NCBI GenBank assembly: GCA_003290165.1
Contig: QNQO01000527.1
Coordinates: 1 to 64,000 of the forward strand
Length of the DNA stretch: 64,000 nucleotides
Direction of reading: 5' to 3'
DNA from: Berberis thunbergii
Taxonomy: Eukaryota; Streptophyta; Magnoliopsida; Ranunculales; Berberidaceae
The notes under the pieces are model-generated. The model was not told the DNA's origin and made no database searches. It saw only the letters and a list, made by a program, of their open reading frames with translations. Position numbers and translations under genes: made by a program. Positions within the stretch are counted from its first letter, which is position 1. Each line of letters opens with the position of its first letter. Of the stretch, positions 12,650 through 24,293 are shown piece by piece.

Positions 12650-13712
12650 AAATAAAATGTGGTCATAATAGTGCGTTTTAATGCTATCGCATGGGAAAAT
12701 GTGAGTGGAAGTCTCACATTCGCAAATTACTAGGAGAATTTGAGACTCCCATTCACATTGTACAATGCGACTGAGTGCAAATACATTGTTTATTTTCAGG
12801 ATAGATTTGCACGACTTTAGTAAAAAAATCATAATTTACTAATTTCAAAACATTTTTTAAGTGATTCAACGTGTGTTCATTAGATGATTCAGAGTACTAC
12901 ATTTTTTGTGTTTGATGAGCTTGAGAATCGGTCTCCATCGATCAAATAAGTTGGCCGAAAGTCAGGGACACTATCCTGTTTTGTTTATTGGACAGATTTG
13001 AGCGACTTTAATAAAATGACCATAACTTGCTCATTTCAAAACATTTTCAATTGATTCAACTTGTGTTTATTAGGTAACCCAGACTACTACATTTTTGCTG
13101 TTTTATGAGCTTGAGAATCGGTTTAAATGGAGTGTATGAATTGGACGAAAGTGAGGGACAATACCCTGATTTTTCGAATTTGAGTTATTGTCAAATGACA
13201 ATAGGTTGCTAAATTGAGACCGATTCTCAAGCTCATCACAACTCAAACTTGTAGTATTCCGACTTAGCTAATAAACACAATTTGAATCAATTGAAAATGT
13301 TTTGAAATGAGCAAGTTGTGTTCATTTACTAAAGTCGCTCAAATATGTCCAATAAACAAAACATGGTAGTGTCCCTAACTTTCGACCAACTTATATGATC
13401 AATGCAGACCAATTTTCAAGCTCATCAAAATAAAAAAAATGTATTACTCTGAGTTATTTAAGGAACACAATTTGAATCACTTAAAAATGTTTTCAAATAA
13501 GTTATGGTCTTTTTACTAAAGTCGCGTAAATCTGTCCAGAAAATAAACAGTTGTTTTCACCCAATCGCATTGTAAAATGAAAATGGAAGTCTCAAATTCG
13601 CCTAGACCAATGCGAATGAGTCTCAAATTTGCCCAGCCTTATGGAATGTTAGACTCCCACTCGCATTGTCTCGCGCGAATGCGTGAAAACGCAGACTATC
13701 TACATTTTTTCT
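12650..13712. mobile_element. Foldback (long inverted repeat) element, left copy
   Basis: The two halves, about 12650-13165 and 13190-13712, are inverted copies of each other around an AT-rich centre. Diagnostic phrases such as gagcttgagaatcggt recur inverted as accgattctcaagctc, and cgactttagtaaa recurs as tttactaaagtcg. The ends share aaaatgt and a gcgtttt core. It has no coding capacity. The same element is at 23208-24248, so it predates the duplication. The class is uncertain (foldback or Mutator-like). Confidence 0.7.
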
Positions 13713-16700
13713 TTTGATTCGAGTTTTGAAGTTCTATTTTATGCCATTTTTGTTGAGGTTGCCAGGAGTTAGCCATGTTCAACTTCTCTCTCATTTGTTA
13801 CTCTCAAGTCATGTTTGTTGCATTGTAAATAACATTGTGAGACAATGTGGGTTGGTGAAGAGATGGGGAACCCTAAATGTTTCATCTCTGCACTTAATTC
13901 TTGTTATATGCACGAAATTAGTCTGCCACATTTGAAAGACACTTGTATGAATTAACATCATGAATGAGTAGGAAATTTGAGGAATTGTTTTGATGGAATA
14001 GCACATTAAAGTTCAACTCAAATTGAAAATTACTTCTCTAGATGTGCATCAAAGCAGGACTTGATGAGAAAAAGAGGGGGGGCAAAAGAGGAGAAGAAGA
14101 AGGGATGATGATAGAAAGAAGGTGGGGGATTTTTCATGAGAAGCGAGGAAAAGAAGTGGAAGAGAGGAGAAGATGAGGGGAGGGGAGAAAAAAGTGAGGA
14201 GGGGGTTGTGCATGAGGAGAGAGGAGAATAAGAGGAAGAGATGAGAGAGGAGGGGAAAATGAAAGCGGGGAAAAGGTGGTGCGTCCGATGGCAAGTGGGT
14301 TGAGTGGTGTTCTTCTTTGAAGAAGAGAATTAAGAGAAAGAGGAGAGAGGAGGGAAAAAAGAAAAACAAGAGAGAATAAAGGCTTAATTAATGGTGGTGT
14401 GGTTCATTAGAAAAAAAAATGAGTGGTAGAAATGGTGGTGTCAAGCAATGCTTGCCTTCTTAAAATTGTTCAGTGTCTTGTCTCATCCCAATTCCCACTT
14501 ATTGTCGATGAATTCGAGAACTGTCGTGTGTCATAAATGAGTTTAGTGGGATTATTTATTTATTTATTATTAATTTTTTAACTAGTACATTTACTCAACG
14601 CTATGCATGAACATAAATATATTTCTCTTTACCCATGATTTCAAACTTTAGCAAGTTAAAAATGTTTGTATAAATGTGGAATATAACTACTTACACATGC
14701 TAGGTAGCCAAGCCGTTACTTGCGTGAACAATTCGTCCACTTTTGGGTCAATTTTTGACACTTCTATGGATGGTGTTTGTAGTTGTGTTTTAAAGCAAAA
14801 CTTCTAGGCATTTTTGGGCCAAATTTTGATTTTTTTTACACTTCTACCCATTTATAAATGGTGTTATTGGTTGTGTTTTAAAGAGAAGGGGTAATAAGTG
14901 TAAAAAAACTAAAACTTTGCCCAAAAGTAACTACCAAACCTGGCTGCCTAGACTTACTCATTTTAAATAGAAGAAGTAAAAAGTGTAAAAGAAATCAAAA
15001 GTGGCCACCAAACATGGCTCCCTAAACTTACTCTTATATTATTACTTTCATGGCATATTGTCCCATGTCTTTTGTACCGGGGAAGAGCATGATGGCCACA
15101 TTACTTTCATGTACATGTACATGTTTATTTATTCATTTTTTTATTTTGTTTTTCAATATCACTTGCAAAACAAGAATTTTTTTTATTAATTTTTTTTATA
15201 ATACTGAGATAACAAAATGGTTATGGAGTCAAACATGTTGACTGTTGAGATTAAAAGGTAGCAGGGGGGACAGACTCAAGAAAGAGAAGCAAGTATACAA
15301 AACATCCTAAAACAAATTTTTTTTTATCTTAAATAAATTTGGAATTGATAAAACGAAATTTGTTTCTGAGCAGGGGTATTTTTGTCCACATGAAAATGAG
15401 CATATCAAAATACCGTTCATTCATCTAATTTTCATTGCAGTAGTAATATTTTTTAAGGATGTTTTGAAACATTAATCGTAAATGGAGGCACTACGAACAA
15501 TTTTAACAAAAATAGGAGGCACTACGAGATCATCTAGAACCAATAGTAATTATGACCAAAAAAATAAGTGTAGGCCTAAATACCAATATTTTCAAATTTA
15601 TACTACTACTCCGTCTAGAGTAATTTCATGGCATTATAACACTGTTAGTGTGGATGATCTCATACACACATGCTTGTAAAAAATAAACCATGCCACCTTG
15701 CATGACATTTGGAGAAGAGATGCCTTAGAACTTTTCTAGAGAGCCAGGCCAGGCAAGCCAGACTCACGCCAGGCCTGGCTCTCAACAATTTTCAGATGCC
15801 TTATTGGGTGAGCTCACTTTAAGTTTATGAAAAAGAAAAATGTTCTTTGAGTAATTAAATCCGTGCTATTCTATTGTCCTTTGGGTGATGTTAAAATCGT
15901 AGGCTTCTTGTTAGATGTTTTGAAATTGTTTCACAATAATCACTTTTACGAATGCATATCAAGTATTGCTGGCCTCATAGTAGTGACGTGTTGTTCTAAA
16001 CACATACCTAGCACTATGGATATGATATTTAGATGATAACTTCATATGGCTAGCTAAAAAAAAGTAGGAAGTGGTCCCCATTTTCAGTATAGGGAAATAC
16101 AATTGATGCGTCCAAATCTATTCTTCTAGAGATCTGACCTGCAAAACAAGATTAGATTGCGAAAGACCATCTGTTTGGTGGCCAAAGGTACTCTGATGCT
16201 TAAGTCTATTAATCCGTGGAAGAAAATGAATTTGGACAGAGTATAGATCAGTTGTGTTCGCATACTTTTGGTGGAATATCTCATTTACCTAATATAATGT
16301 GCGTAATTGACTCTCAACATGACTTAAGCATGTAGGGCATGATGAGGGGAGACGTTTTTCACTCCAATATCCTCCTTCATCGAGATACGTCCTTGGATGT
16401 GATTCCTGCTATGACTTGTTTCCTTAGTAACGTCTCTCTTATTTAAGGGAAGAAATCAGTTCCGCCTAGGGCTTGGGCATTTGACCATGGTCTATTATTA
16501 AAGATTTTTTTGGGCTTTAATGACTGGGCTTGCCTCTTTGGGCTTCTAGGACCAGACTTGTTATCTGTGTTGAGATTGGAGTGTTTGTCCCTCGTGATGA
16601 ATATTTTTGCCATGTGTACGGTTGTGATTAGAGGAAAATTTGATGTATCATAAGATACTCCCCACTAGTTAGTGGGCATGCTTCCGTGTAACTCCTCGGT

Positions 16701-16911
16701 GGTTGGTTTTTGGAATTCAACATTGTTTTCCTGCCCCGCATTAAATGTCGTCAACATGTCTTGCATGACTTTCATTAGTTGTCTTTTCATTGCCCAACGC
16801 TATAAAGGAGGGGGGGGGCAGAGATTTGTGTTATCTTCTTTACGCTATCTCCATTTCCAGAGTTCATTTGTTCTAATTTCTTTCATTTTCTATATTCTTC
16901 ATCTCTTTGTC
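13713..16911. other. Non-coding stretch with GA-rich block
   Basis: No gene is seen. Positions 14059-14390 are almost purely purine (gaggaga-type units), and frames across it on the minus strand give only Leu/Phe/Ser/Pro runs. From about 16130 the sequence matches the upstream region of two other transposon ORF copies (33170 and 58790). A TATA-like ctataaagg at about 16799 lies 112 bp before the ORF start. Confidence 0.5.
15739..15783. repeat. 12-bp perfect hairpin
   Basis: gagagccaggcc (15739-15750) is repeated inverted at 15772-15783 around a 21-base loop. The matching hairpin at about 32811-32844 in the other unit has shorter arms and an inverted loop segment. Confidence 0.7.
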
Positions 16912-18204
16912 ATGGCTTCCAACAGACCCCTAAGTGATGATGATCTGGCTATCTGTGAGGCGGTTTTCGAGCCTAGGCATGCAAGGAACTTTGGATTATG
17001 TTCGCTGGACGTTCTCTATTCTGTCTGATTTGGAATTTGTGTTGCTAGGAAGGATGGCAAACTTGCTCGTCTGAGGCCAGCTATATTACACTTTACCCTG
17101 GAATGTTGAAGTTTGGTCTTCGATTTCTAGTCCCAGAGATCTTCAGGGCTTATGGATGTTGTCGGTATTCCCACGCTCAAATGGGTCCCAACAACTTGAG
17201 GGTAATAGTTGGAACCATGGTGAGAGCCTTGCAATCCAACATTCCTTTAAACGAAAATACTCTGCACTCTATGGTGACATTTAAGGTAAACACGAATCAT
17301 GTTTGCTTTCTTCATTCACCTACTTGTTTGGGGAAGCCAAAGGACGATTACAGGTTCTGGGCGAGGCCCTGCTTTTATGCTTCCAGGAAGTCTGAATATT
17401 TCATTTTGGCAACAAGCCCATTTTGAGGTTGTTCAGGGAACCCAGGAAGTTGAATGATCTGCATTTGACTGAAGTGAAGCGCAAAATCAATTTATTTCGC
17501 TTTCTTATGTCTGTTTGGAGAAGTTCCTTGAGCCGAATGTCATCAAACGGAGTGGTTTGTATAGTTTGAACTTTTTGGATCGTTATTTGGTTTTTGAAAA
17601 TTGTAACTCCGACGTCATTGTTGCCCGTGCTGGCTCCATTGTTTTTCTCTGACATGGTGGGGGAGCGTACTACTTCTACTAACATTGATGGGAAAGTGAG
17701 CTCCGCTGAGAAAGTTATGGATCTCACTGCTCCAATTGTCGTTGGTGGTGCAGGTCCGACCATCAGGAAGAGGAAGGCTCTTGGGCCTGTTAGCCCATTG
17801 AAGAGGCAGGTTACAATCGATTTGGTTAGTCCTGACCACACTTTAAAGCAGAATAGGCTTGCTGGTTCTGCCCCTGGGACTATTCGAACTGTTCCTCCTC
17901 CAAGTTTTGTTGGGAAAGATGATGAAGATGATGCTTGTCTTGATGCTCAAAAGGTTGAAGAGCCGAATCAAGCTGTGGAGAGAAGCAAAGTGGAGGCCTC
18001 TCGTCCATTGAATGAGTACGAGGAGACTCATTTTTTCTATTGCTGGCGTATCCGACCTAAGCAAGGTGTCAGATGATGACGCCCATGTCATTTCGAATAA
18101 GATGACACAACTTGCAATGGAGCAGTCTCGAAATCCGAATAGTAAGAAGACATTTATCGATTTTGACTGACGATGTTGAATTTGACCATGTCAGAGCTCA
18201 AAGT
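16912..18204 (+). pseudogene. Gypsy-type transposon ORF, copy A (truncated)
   Basis: The ORF starts MASNRPLSDDDLAICEAV after a TATA-like box. It shows the pattern of the plant 'putative gypsy type transposon' domain: PEIFRAYGCCRYSHAQMGPN, then VIVGTMVRALQSN and FWARPCFYASRKS. A charged linker follows, with a repeated TIRKRKALGPVSP and VTIDLVS. A stop after VLYSV and later frameshifts break it. Homology to copies B (33982) and C (60615) ends abruptly at 18204, where an unrelated LTR-gag fragment begins. Its coiled-coil C-terminal part is missing. Confidence 0.65.
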
Positions 18205-18928
18205 TTCCTCCGGGTAGAATTGTCTATTGAGTTCCTTCTTGAATTCTTCCCAAGTGTCGATGGTACACAATCCCATCTTGACATCATCAGACCTTCTGCG
18301 CCACCAAACTGTAGCAACATCATTCAAATATAAGGAGACACTACGTACCTTTGATGCTTCATCTCTTATGCCAACCGCATCGAATTAGAGCTCCATGTTC
18401 CACAAGAAGTTGTCAATCTCCCTTGCACTCCTTACCGTATCATAGGCCTTAGGTTTTGGAGCTTCGACTATGTGAGTGATTGTCCCTGGTGTAGTCCCAC
18501 CATTGGCTACTGCAGCCATACACACATTGAGTTGAGTTTCTAGTTTTTCAACTTTTTCCCTATAAGCCTGCATCTCCTCATCTTTAGCAACAATTTGGGC
18601 TTCTAGGGACTCAATCTTTTTGGACACCATGTCCACTACTGCGTTTAAGGCTCGTTGCATTTCTTTTTGGATCTCTTGGTCCTCCCCATTGGACGGTTGC
18701 CCCTCAATGTGTTGGTCCATGTCTTCGACTTTCTCCCTCAAGTCGGACATGGTGGCACACAACTTAGCCAACCTTTCATCCATCGCAGCGATCATGTCTT
18801 TCGACTTGTCCTTGCAGACTTTTCCACCTTTGTCGCTGTTGTCAATTGATGGGTTGTTGACCTCCGACGACATTATCTTGTGTAGGATGATTTCACCAAC
18901 CTTGCCAAACCGTGACTCTGATACCAAC
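18205..18928 (-). pseudogene. Truncated retrotransposon gag
   Basis: On the minus strand, after the primer-binding site ttggtatcagagtcacgg (initiator tRNA-Met type, ending near 18905), comes a gag ORF. It has a long coiled coil (about 18850-18540, MDERLAKLCATMSDLREKVE and repeats of charged heptads), then PKPKAYDTVRSAREIDNFLW. An in-frame TAA follows this. Beyond it the Retrotrans_gag domain continues (VWWRRR, TWEEFKKELNRQF) and is cut off at 18205, at the edge of copy A. The frame is therefore both stopped and truncated. This is a Ty3/gypsy (Tekay/Del-like) gag, not related to the gag at 1031-3196. Confidence 0.8.
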
Positions 18929-19336
18929 TGTCACGAGCTTTATTTTCTCAAGTACTTTCCGTGCAGTACTAGCAAACTTTGCCCCAACTTATCAAAGAAA
19001 GCTAGTCAGCCTTGCTCACGAAAGACTTACTTAGACTATGGAAAGCTAATCAAGCTAAGAACACACAAGATATCTTAAGAAAACTAAAACTTGTATTGTT
19101 TTAATTCTCTGAGGTGATTACAACAAATGAGGTGATTACAACAAATGAGGCCTTAGTCTATTTATACAACTCCACCTCCTCAATGGACGGTGGTGATCAA
19201 TTTGATCTAACGGTCTACAATGGTCTTCTACACACTTCCTTAGAAATATCTAAGGACTAGAATCCTATTGAACTCTATGGAATTTTATGGAAGGTTTGCT
19301 AACCTCACTTGGATAGGCAAGAAGATAGTTGTGACA
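18929..19336 (-). repeat. LTR of the truncated gag element
   Basis: The 408-bp block is bounded by tgtcac at 18929 and gtgaca at 19336 (short inverted repeat TGTCAC/GTGACA). It lies directly beside the primer-binding site. It interrupts the older gypsy gag at the start of the right duplication unit. The second LTR is missing, so no target duplication can be tested. Confidence 0.75.
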
Positions 19337-19769
19337 CCTGGCGGTTGGCTCTGCGTTAACCGCACAACCTCTTCTAGTCTAAGGGGAACTAGCAGGACTT
19401 GACTCTCACGTGCTTGCTCTCTGTCGTCCTCTGGAGATGGAGGCCCGTGTTGCTCCTGGTCTCTATTAGTAAGTGGAGGGTTTTGTCGTGCGAGAACCTC
19501 CATCGCTTTGGCGATCTGTTGTATTTGAGATGACAACATATCTATCCTAGGGTTTGTCGTTGATGTTGTTGGTGCGGTGGTGTGAGTTTGCTACCCGTGC
19601 ATAACTGGAACCATCAAAAGCGGCGGTATAGTGCCAGCCTGAGCGTTTGACGTGTCTCCTTGTTATCTGTTATTGCGTGATCTAGTATTCACCATCTTTC
19701 TGTATTTTGAAGGGAGACGATACTAGTGAAAAGTAAAGAACTTTGTTGTCCCCACGAACGACGCCAAAC

Positions 19770-20428
19770 TAATATAATCGTTTTTCACTTCTTGCTTTGA
19801 CCCGTTCTTGCTGACTTGCACAAGTAACGCATGTAAGCCATGAACCACTGTTGTGGTGGCCGATGACACTTCGATGCTAAAATCAGACAGAGATTTGAAA
19901 ATGGTGTAATGTTGTAAATAGAGAATTTGTACCATGCCATAACTTACCAACCTCATGTCTTACTTATAGTGCAGGACTCCTGAATTTACCAAGCCATCAA
20001 AGGCGTAGTTTAGGAAGAAGATATTCATGGAGATCATTATCTAATTAGGAATCGTGTTGTAGAAGAAAAATTCTTTGTTAACTCCGTGCACCTAGATACG
20101 TGGGAGATAGTTCCCTATCTGAGGGTATTCTGTAAGAGGAAATATCCCTGTGTGATATGTACTCTAGTATTTGTTTCTTAGTTGAAAGTGGAGAGCTGCT
20201 GTAATTGCATGCCCGAAACTGATACTCGAGATATTTGCCTTAATAGGGCTTACGAGTATTGAGAATAGATGTGAGACGTATGAACTTAGAAAGTTGTAAG
20301 AGTTCGGGTCCGTTTGACAGACTTGTTGCACAAGATTAGAACCACTTGAATTGGATCAGAGTTGGGCTGACGTGAAGCCCATAATTTTTCAAGATCATCA
20401 AGGATACGACGATTTTGATGTATCATCA
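19770..20428 (-). repeat. LTR of the decayed gypsy element (right copy)
   Basis: This 659-bp counterpart of 3197-3845 starts, on the minus strand, with TGATGATACATC next to a short gag remnant (19285-19560) that matches about 2860-2970. The inner terminal bases are mutated compared with the left copy. Confidence 0.65.
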
Positions 20429-21219
20429 AATATAAAAGTATAAATAAATTTTGTTATTATTTTGCAATGAAATGTTTAGTCAAATATCTATAATAAAATA
20501 AAAAAATGTTAAATATAAAGGCGCACAACGAGTGCATAGACACCTTAGTGTGAACTAACAAGTGGACCAGACAGGTTGGATAGCACAAGGATAACGTTTT
20601 TTTTTTTTTTTTTTTTTTTTCTCTACGGTCTACCTGCTGATTTACTTGGTGCAAATCCGAGCTAGAGTGTGACGAACTTCCACGATTCCCTCCAAGAAAA
20701 ATATCTAATGAGGATTAGAATGGACGAGATGGTACGTCCAACCTGCAAGCCACTCGTCTACCAGAGAATCTATAGAGCCAGGCCCACGCCAATTTAGGCT
20801 TGATACCGTACATCATTTTCGAGATGCATATTTTAAGATGATGAACGGTATCGGACCTGACACCGCCCTCTAAAACAATTTCTCGTCTACACCACACTCC
20901 GACCCCACCCACTTAAAAGCAAAGTGAATGTGTCGCGGTGAAAACAAAGTCAAAAAGCATGCAAGGACACGTATCTACATAATATATTCCAAACTAATCG
21001 TTCATGAGTAGGTTTTATCTTCTTAAACTTAAACTCACAACATCATACGCGGCTAAGTGTCAGTCACTCTTCTTCAAATCAAACCGACTCCAATGACATC
21101 ATCTCTCATGCATCGATGCTCCTAAAGTTCTTGTTACTACCGACATATTTACTTTTTACTACAATAATATCTCTTATCTACAATAATATCGTCAAGATAA
21201 TCTCGATTCTGGCTATCCA

Positions 21220-21349
21220 GCCGACATCATATTACACGTGGCCATCTCACCAGCTGCCAGCGCTGCATTGTAAACTTTACTCCAGAAGGACACGTGTAAG
21301 GAAGGTGGGGCCAGTAGTCCATGTCCATCACATGCTTTGCTTATATAAA
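21220..21349 (+). promoter_or_regulatory. Promoter of dehydrin copy 2: DRE, two ABREs, TATA
   Basis: DRE GCCGAC (21220-21225), ABRE ACACGTGGC (21234-21242), ABRE/G-box ACACGTGT (21290-21297) and TATATAAA (21342-21349). The first ABRE is the strong ACGTGGC form and is lost in copy 1, so this promoter has two ABREs beside one DRE. Confidence 0.75.
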
Positions 21350-21453
21350 CGGCACTTAGTCGCTCATCAAATACCAGAATCTACTACTCATCCCATTCAC
21401 GTAGTTATTAGATCAAACCGTTTTTGAAGTCTCTATCTAATTAGCGAGCTACT

Positions 21454-21949
21454 ATGTCTGATTACAGAGAAACAACTGGAACTGGCACTGGCACTGGTAC
21501 TGGAACAAGAACTGGCACTGGCACTGGAACCGAAACTGGTTATGGCACCGGAACCCGTACAACCGGACATGGACATACTGGTACTGGTGAGCACCAGGGA
21601 GGAGTGCTTCAACGTTCCGGCAGCTCTAGCTCGGTATGCAGTTAATTAATTTACAACCAAGTATTTCTTTTCAATTACCTGTTATTGGATGCATATTTAC
21701 CATAAAATAGATTTTGACACTGCCTTTGGTTTTATTGGGTAACAGTCTGAGGATGACGGGTTGGGTGGAAGGAGGAAGAAGGGATTGAAGGAGAAGATCA
21801 AGGAAAAGCTGCCTGGAGGACGTACCACTGATACTACTGCCACACACGGAACGAAGACTACTGATACTACAGGATATGGCGGGTATCCTGAGCCGGAGAA
21901 GAAGGGGATGATGGAGAAGGTCAAGGAGAAGCTTCCTGGCAGCCATTAA
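21454..21949 (+). CDS. SK2-type dehydrin, copy 2 (Y-segment deleted)
   Basis: Two exons, 21454-21633 and 21746-21949, with a 112-bp GT-AG intron, encode 127 residues. The protein equals copy 1 except for an in-frame loss of 27 residues after MSDYRET. That loss removes the TDEFGNP Y-segment, so the Gly/Thr repeats follow almost directly. The S-segment and the first K-segment are unchanged. The second K-segment reads [16 protein letters not shown], with I to V and G to S changes against copy 1. The frame is open and the splice sites and AATAAA (22001) are kept, so it should be expressed. Dehydrins without a Y-segment are known, and the loss may change partner or membrane binding. Confidence 0.92.
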
Positions 21950-22000
21950 GATCTCGATCATGCTGCTACTGCTGCATGCATTAGTATATATATCAGTGTC

Positions 22001-22006
22001 AATAAA
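22001..22006 (+). terminator. Polyadenylation signal of dehydrin copy 2
   Basis: AATAAA lies 52 bp after the stop, matching copy 1. Confidence 0.6.
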
Positions 22007-22573
22007 AAGTGACGCGTGCTCGTGATGATTATATATATATATATATAGTCCACGTGTTTGTTGTATGTGTGCGTCTCGATATGTTTCCTCCGTCTGTCTG
22101 TATCAATCATCCATCGCTATATGTAAGTGATGCTGATCTTTTGTTTGTATGGTTTAATGTATATGTGATGGTTTTGTGTTTTCGTTTTATCATGTGTTTG
22201 TTGTTCCGTTTATTCTGAAACTTTGGGGAAAATTATGGCTTGACATAAAAAAATAATAATAATAATTGCAAGTATTAAAATTTAAAACCTAATATGAACT
22301 ATGTTTGTTTTTTTGTTAGATTCTCATTAATAACGCAGCAAGCGAAGAGAGAATAGGCTCACCTGAGCGTGACACACTGACATATATACTTCAGAATGCC
22401 GTTATCGATCATTGTGTCAGACCAGCCACCCGAAAGGGGTTCAAACCATCTTTAGAGTTTAAGCACACAAAAAGACTATTAATGATTTGATAGCTTTAAA
22501 GATTATTTAAACTTCAATATAAATAGCTCGTGCCTCGTCCAAATTTGATTCTCTATTCCTTTTAATTGACTAA

Positions 22574-22763
22574 GCAAAATTCTAAATGTGGAGGGAATCA
22601 GCGAGGAAATCAGCGAGGAAAGTGAGGTGGAGGGGGTGAACCGTTCATCCTCTTCGGGATGCGCATGCAAAAAACAATGGCTCACATCTTGAGAGGGGTG
22701 AACGGCTCACCTCACTTCCCTCGCTGGTTTCCTCGCTCATTTCCTCGACATTTAGAATAACTC
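22574..22763. mobile_element. 190-bp MITE, Mutator-like, 9-bp target duplication
   Basis: A sister of the MITE at 4437. Its ends share attctaaatg with the inverse catttagaat, and tcctcgct motifs lie inside. It is flanked by perfect 9-bp repeats attgactaa (22565-22573 and 22764-22772). It sits in the short stretch that the left unit lost to its large insertion. Confidence 0.85.
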
Positions 22764-23207
22764 ATTGACTAAATCTCTCTTTCACTTCACTCTCCTACTA
22801 CCCCAAACGATATTTCCTTCCAACCACAACTCTTCTACACTCCTAAATCATTTTCTTCTCAATCAATTACTCCTCCACTCTCAATTATTTTTCCCCCAAA
22901 TTTTAAACATCTTCTTCCCTCACTCTCAATTATTTTTCCTCACAAATTTTAAACATCTTTTTCCCTCACTGCACTAATTCTCTTATAGTCTTCATCTTCT
23001 CTCCTGCACTCATCTGTCTCTCTCATTCACTCAAATAAGTTTTCATTGTCTCAAAGGGTTCGTGTGCGATATTTAGATCCAATTGTACGAGATCTCTTGA
23101 ACATATATTTTGAACTCTAAATTGAACTCCAAAATGTGGAATAATAAACAACAACATTCTTCACTGCAAAATTTAAAAAAAACCTCAAAATTCAATATCA
23201 TAAAAAA

Positions 23208-24248
23208 ATAAAATGTGGACATAGTACGTTTTTATGCTATCGCATGGGAAAATGAAAATGTGAGTGGAAGTCTCACATTCGCAAATTACTGAGAGAATTT
23301 GAGACTCCCATTCACATTGTACAATGCGAATGAGTGAAAATACACTGTTTATTTTCTTGATAGATTTTGTGCGACTTTAGTAAAAAATCATAACTTACTC
23401 ATTTCCAAACATTTTTTCATGTGATTTAACTTGTGTTCATTAGATATTAGATGATTCAGAGTACTATTGTGTGTATGATGAACTTGAGAATCGGTCTCTA
23501 TCGATCAAATAAGTTGGCTGAAAGCCAGGGACACTATCCAGTTTTGTTTATTGGACAGATTTGAGCGACTTTAGTAAAATGACCCTAACTTGCTCATTTC
23601 AAAACATTTTTAATTGATTCAAATTGTGTTTATTAGGTAACTTATACTACTACATTTTTGGTGTTTTATGAGCTTGAGAATTGGTCTAAATGGAGTGTAT
23701 CAATTGGACGAAAGTGAGGGACAGTACCTTGATTTTTTTCGGACAATTTTGAGTTATTGTCAAATGACAATAGGTTTCTAAATTGAGACCGATTCTCAAG
23801 CTCATCACAACTCAAACTTGTAGTATTCTGACTTAGCTAATAAACACAATTTGAATCAATTGAAAATGTTTTGAAATGAGCAAGTTTTGTTCATTTACTA
23901 AAGTCGCTCAAATATGTCCAGTAAACAAAACATGGTAGTGTCCCTAACTTTCGACCAACTTATATGATCAATGCAGACCAATTTTCAAGCTCATCAAAAC
24001 AAAAAAAATGTATTACTCTGAGTTATTTAAGGAACAATTTGAATCACTTATAAATGTTTTCAAATAAGTTATGGTCTTTTTACTAAAGTCGCGTAAATCT
24101 ATCCAGAAAATAAACAAGGTGTTTTCACCCAATCACATTGTCAAATGCAAATGGGAGTCTCAAATTTGCCTAGCCCTATGGAATGTGAGACTCCTACTCG
24201 CATCATCTTGCGCGAATGCGTGAAAACGTAGACTATCTACATTTTTTT
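23208..24248. mobile_element. Foldback element, right copy
   Basis: The counterpart of 12650-13712 with small indels. The inverted halves meet near 23755. The LARD-like element was inserted just beyond its right end. Confidence 0.65.
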
Positions 24249-24293
24249 TTATTCGAGTTTTGAAGTTCTATTTTGTGCCATTTTTGTGAGGTT

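Noticed and set aside
14049..14369. 106-codon minus-strand frame (and its counterpart near 31092)
   Set aside because: It is the pyrimidine strand of a GA-rich block, giving only Leu/Phe/Ser/Pro; the copy in the other unit differs by frame-changing indels.
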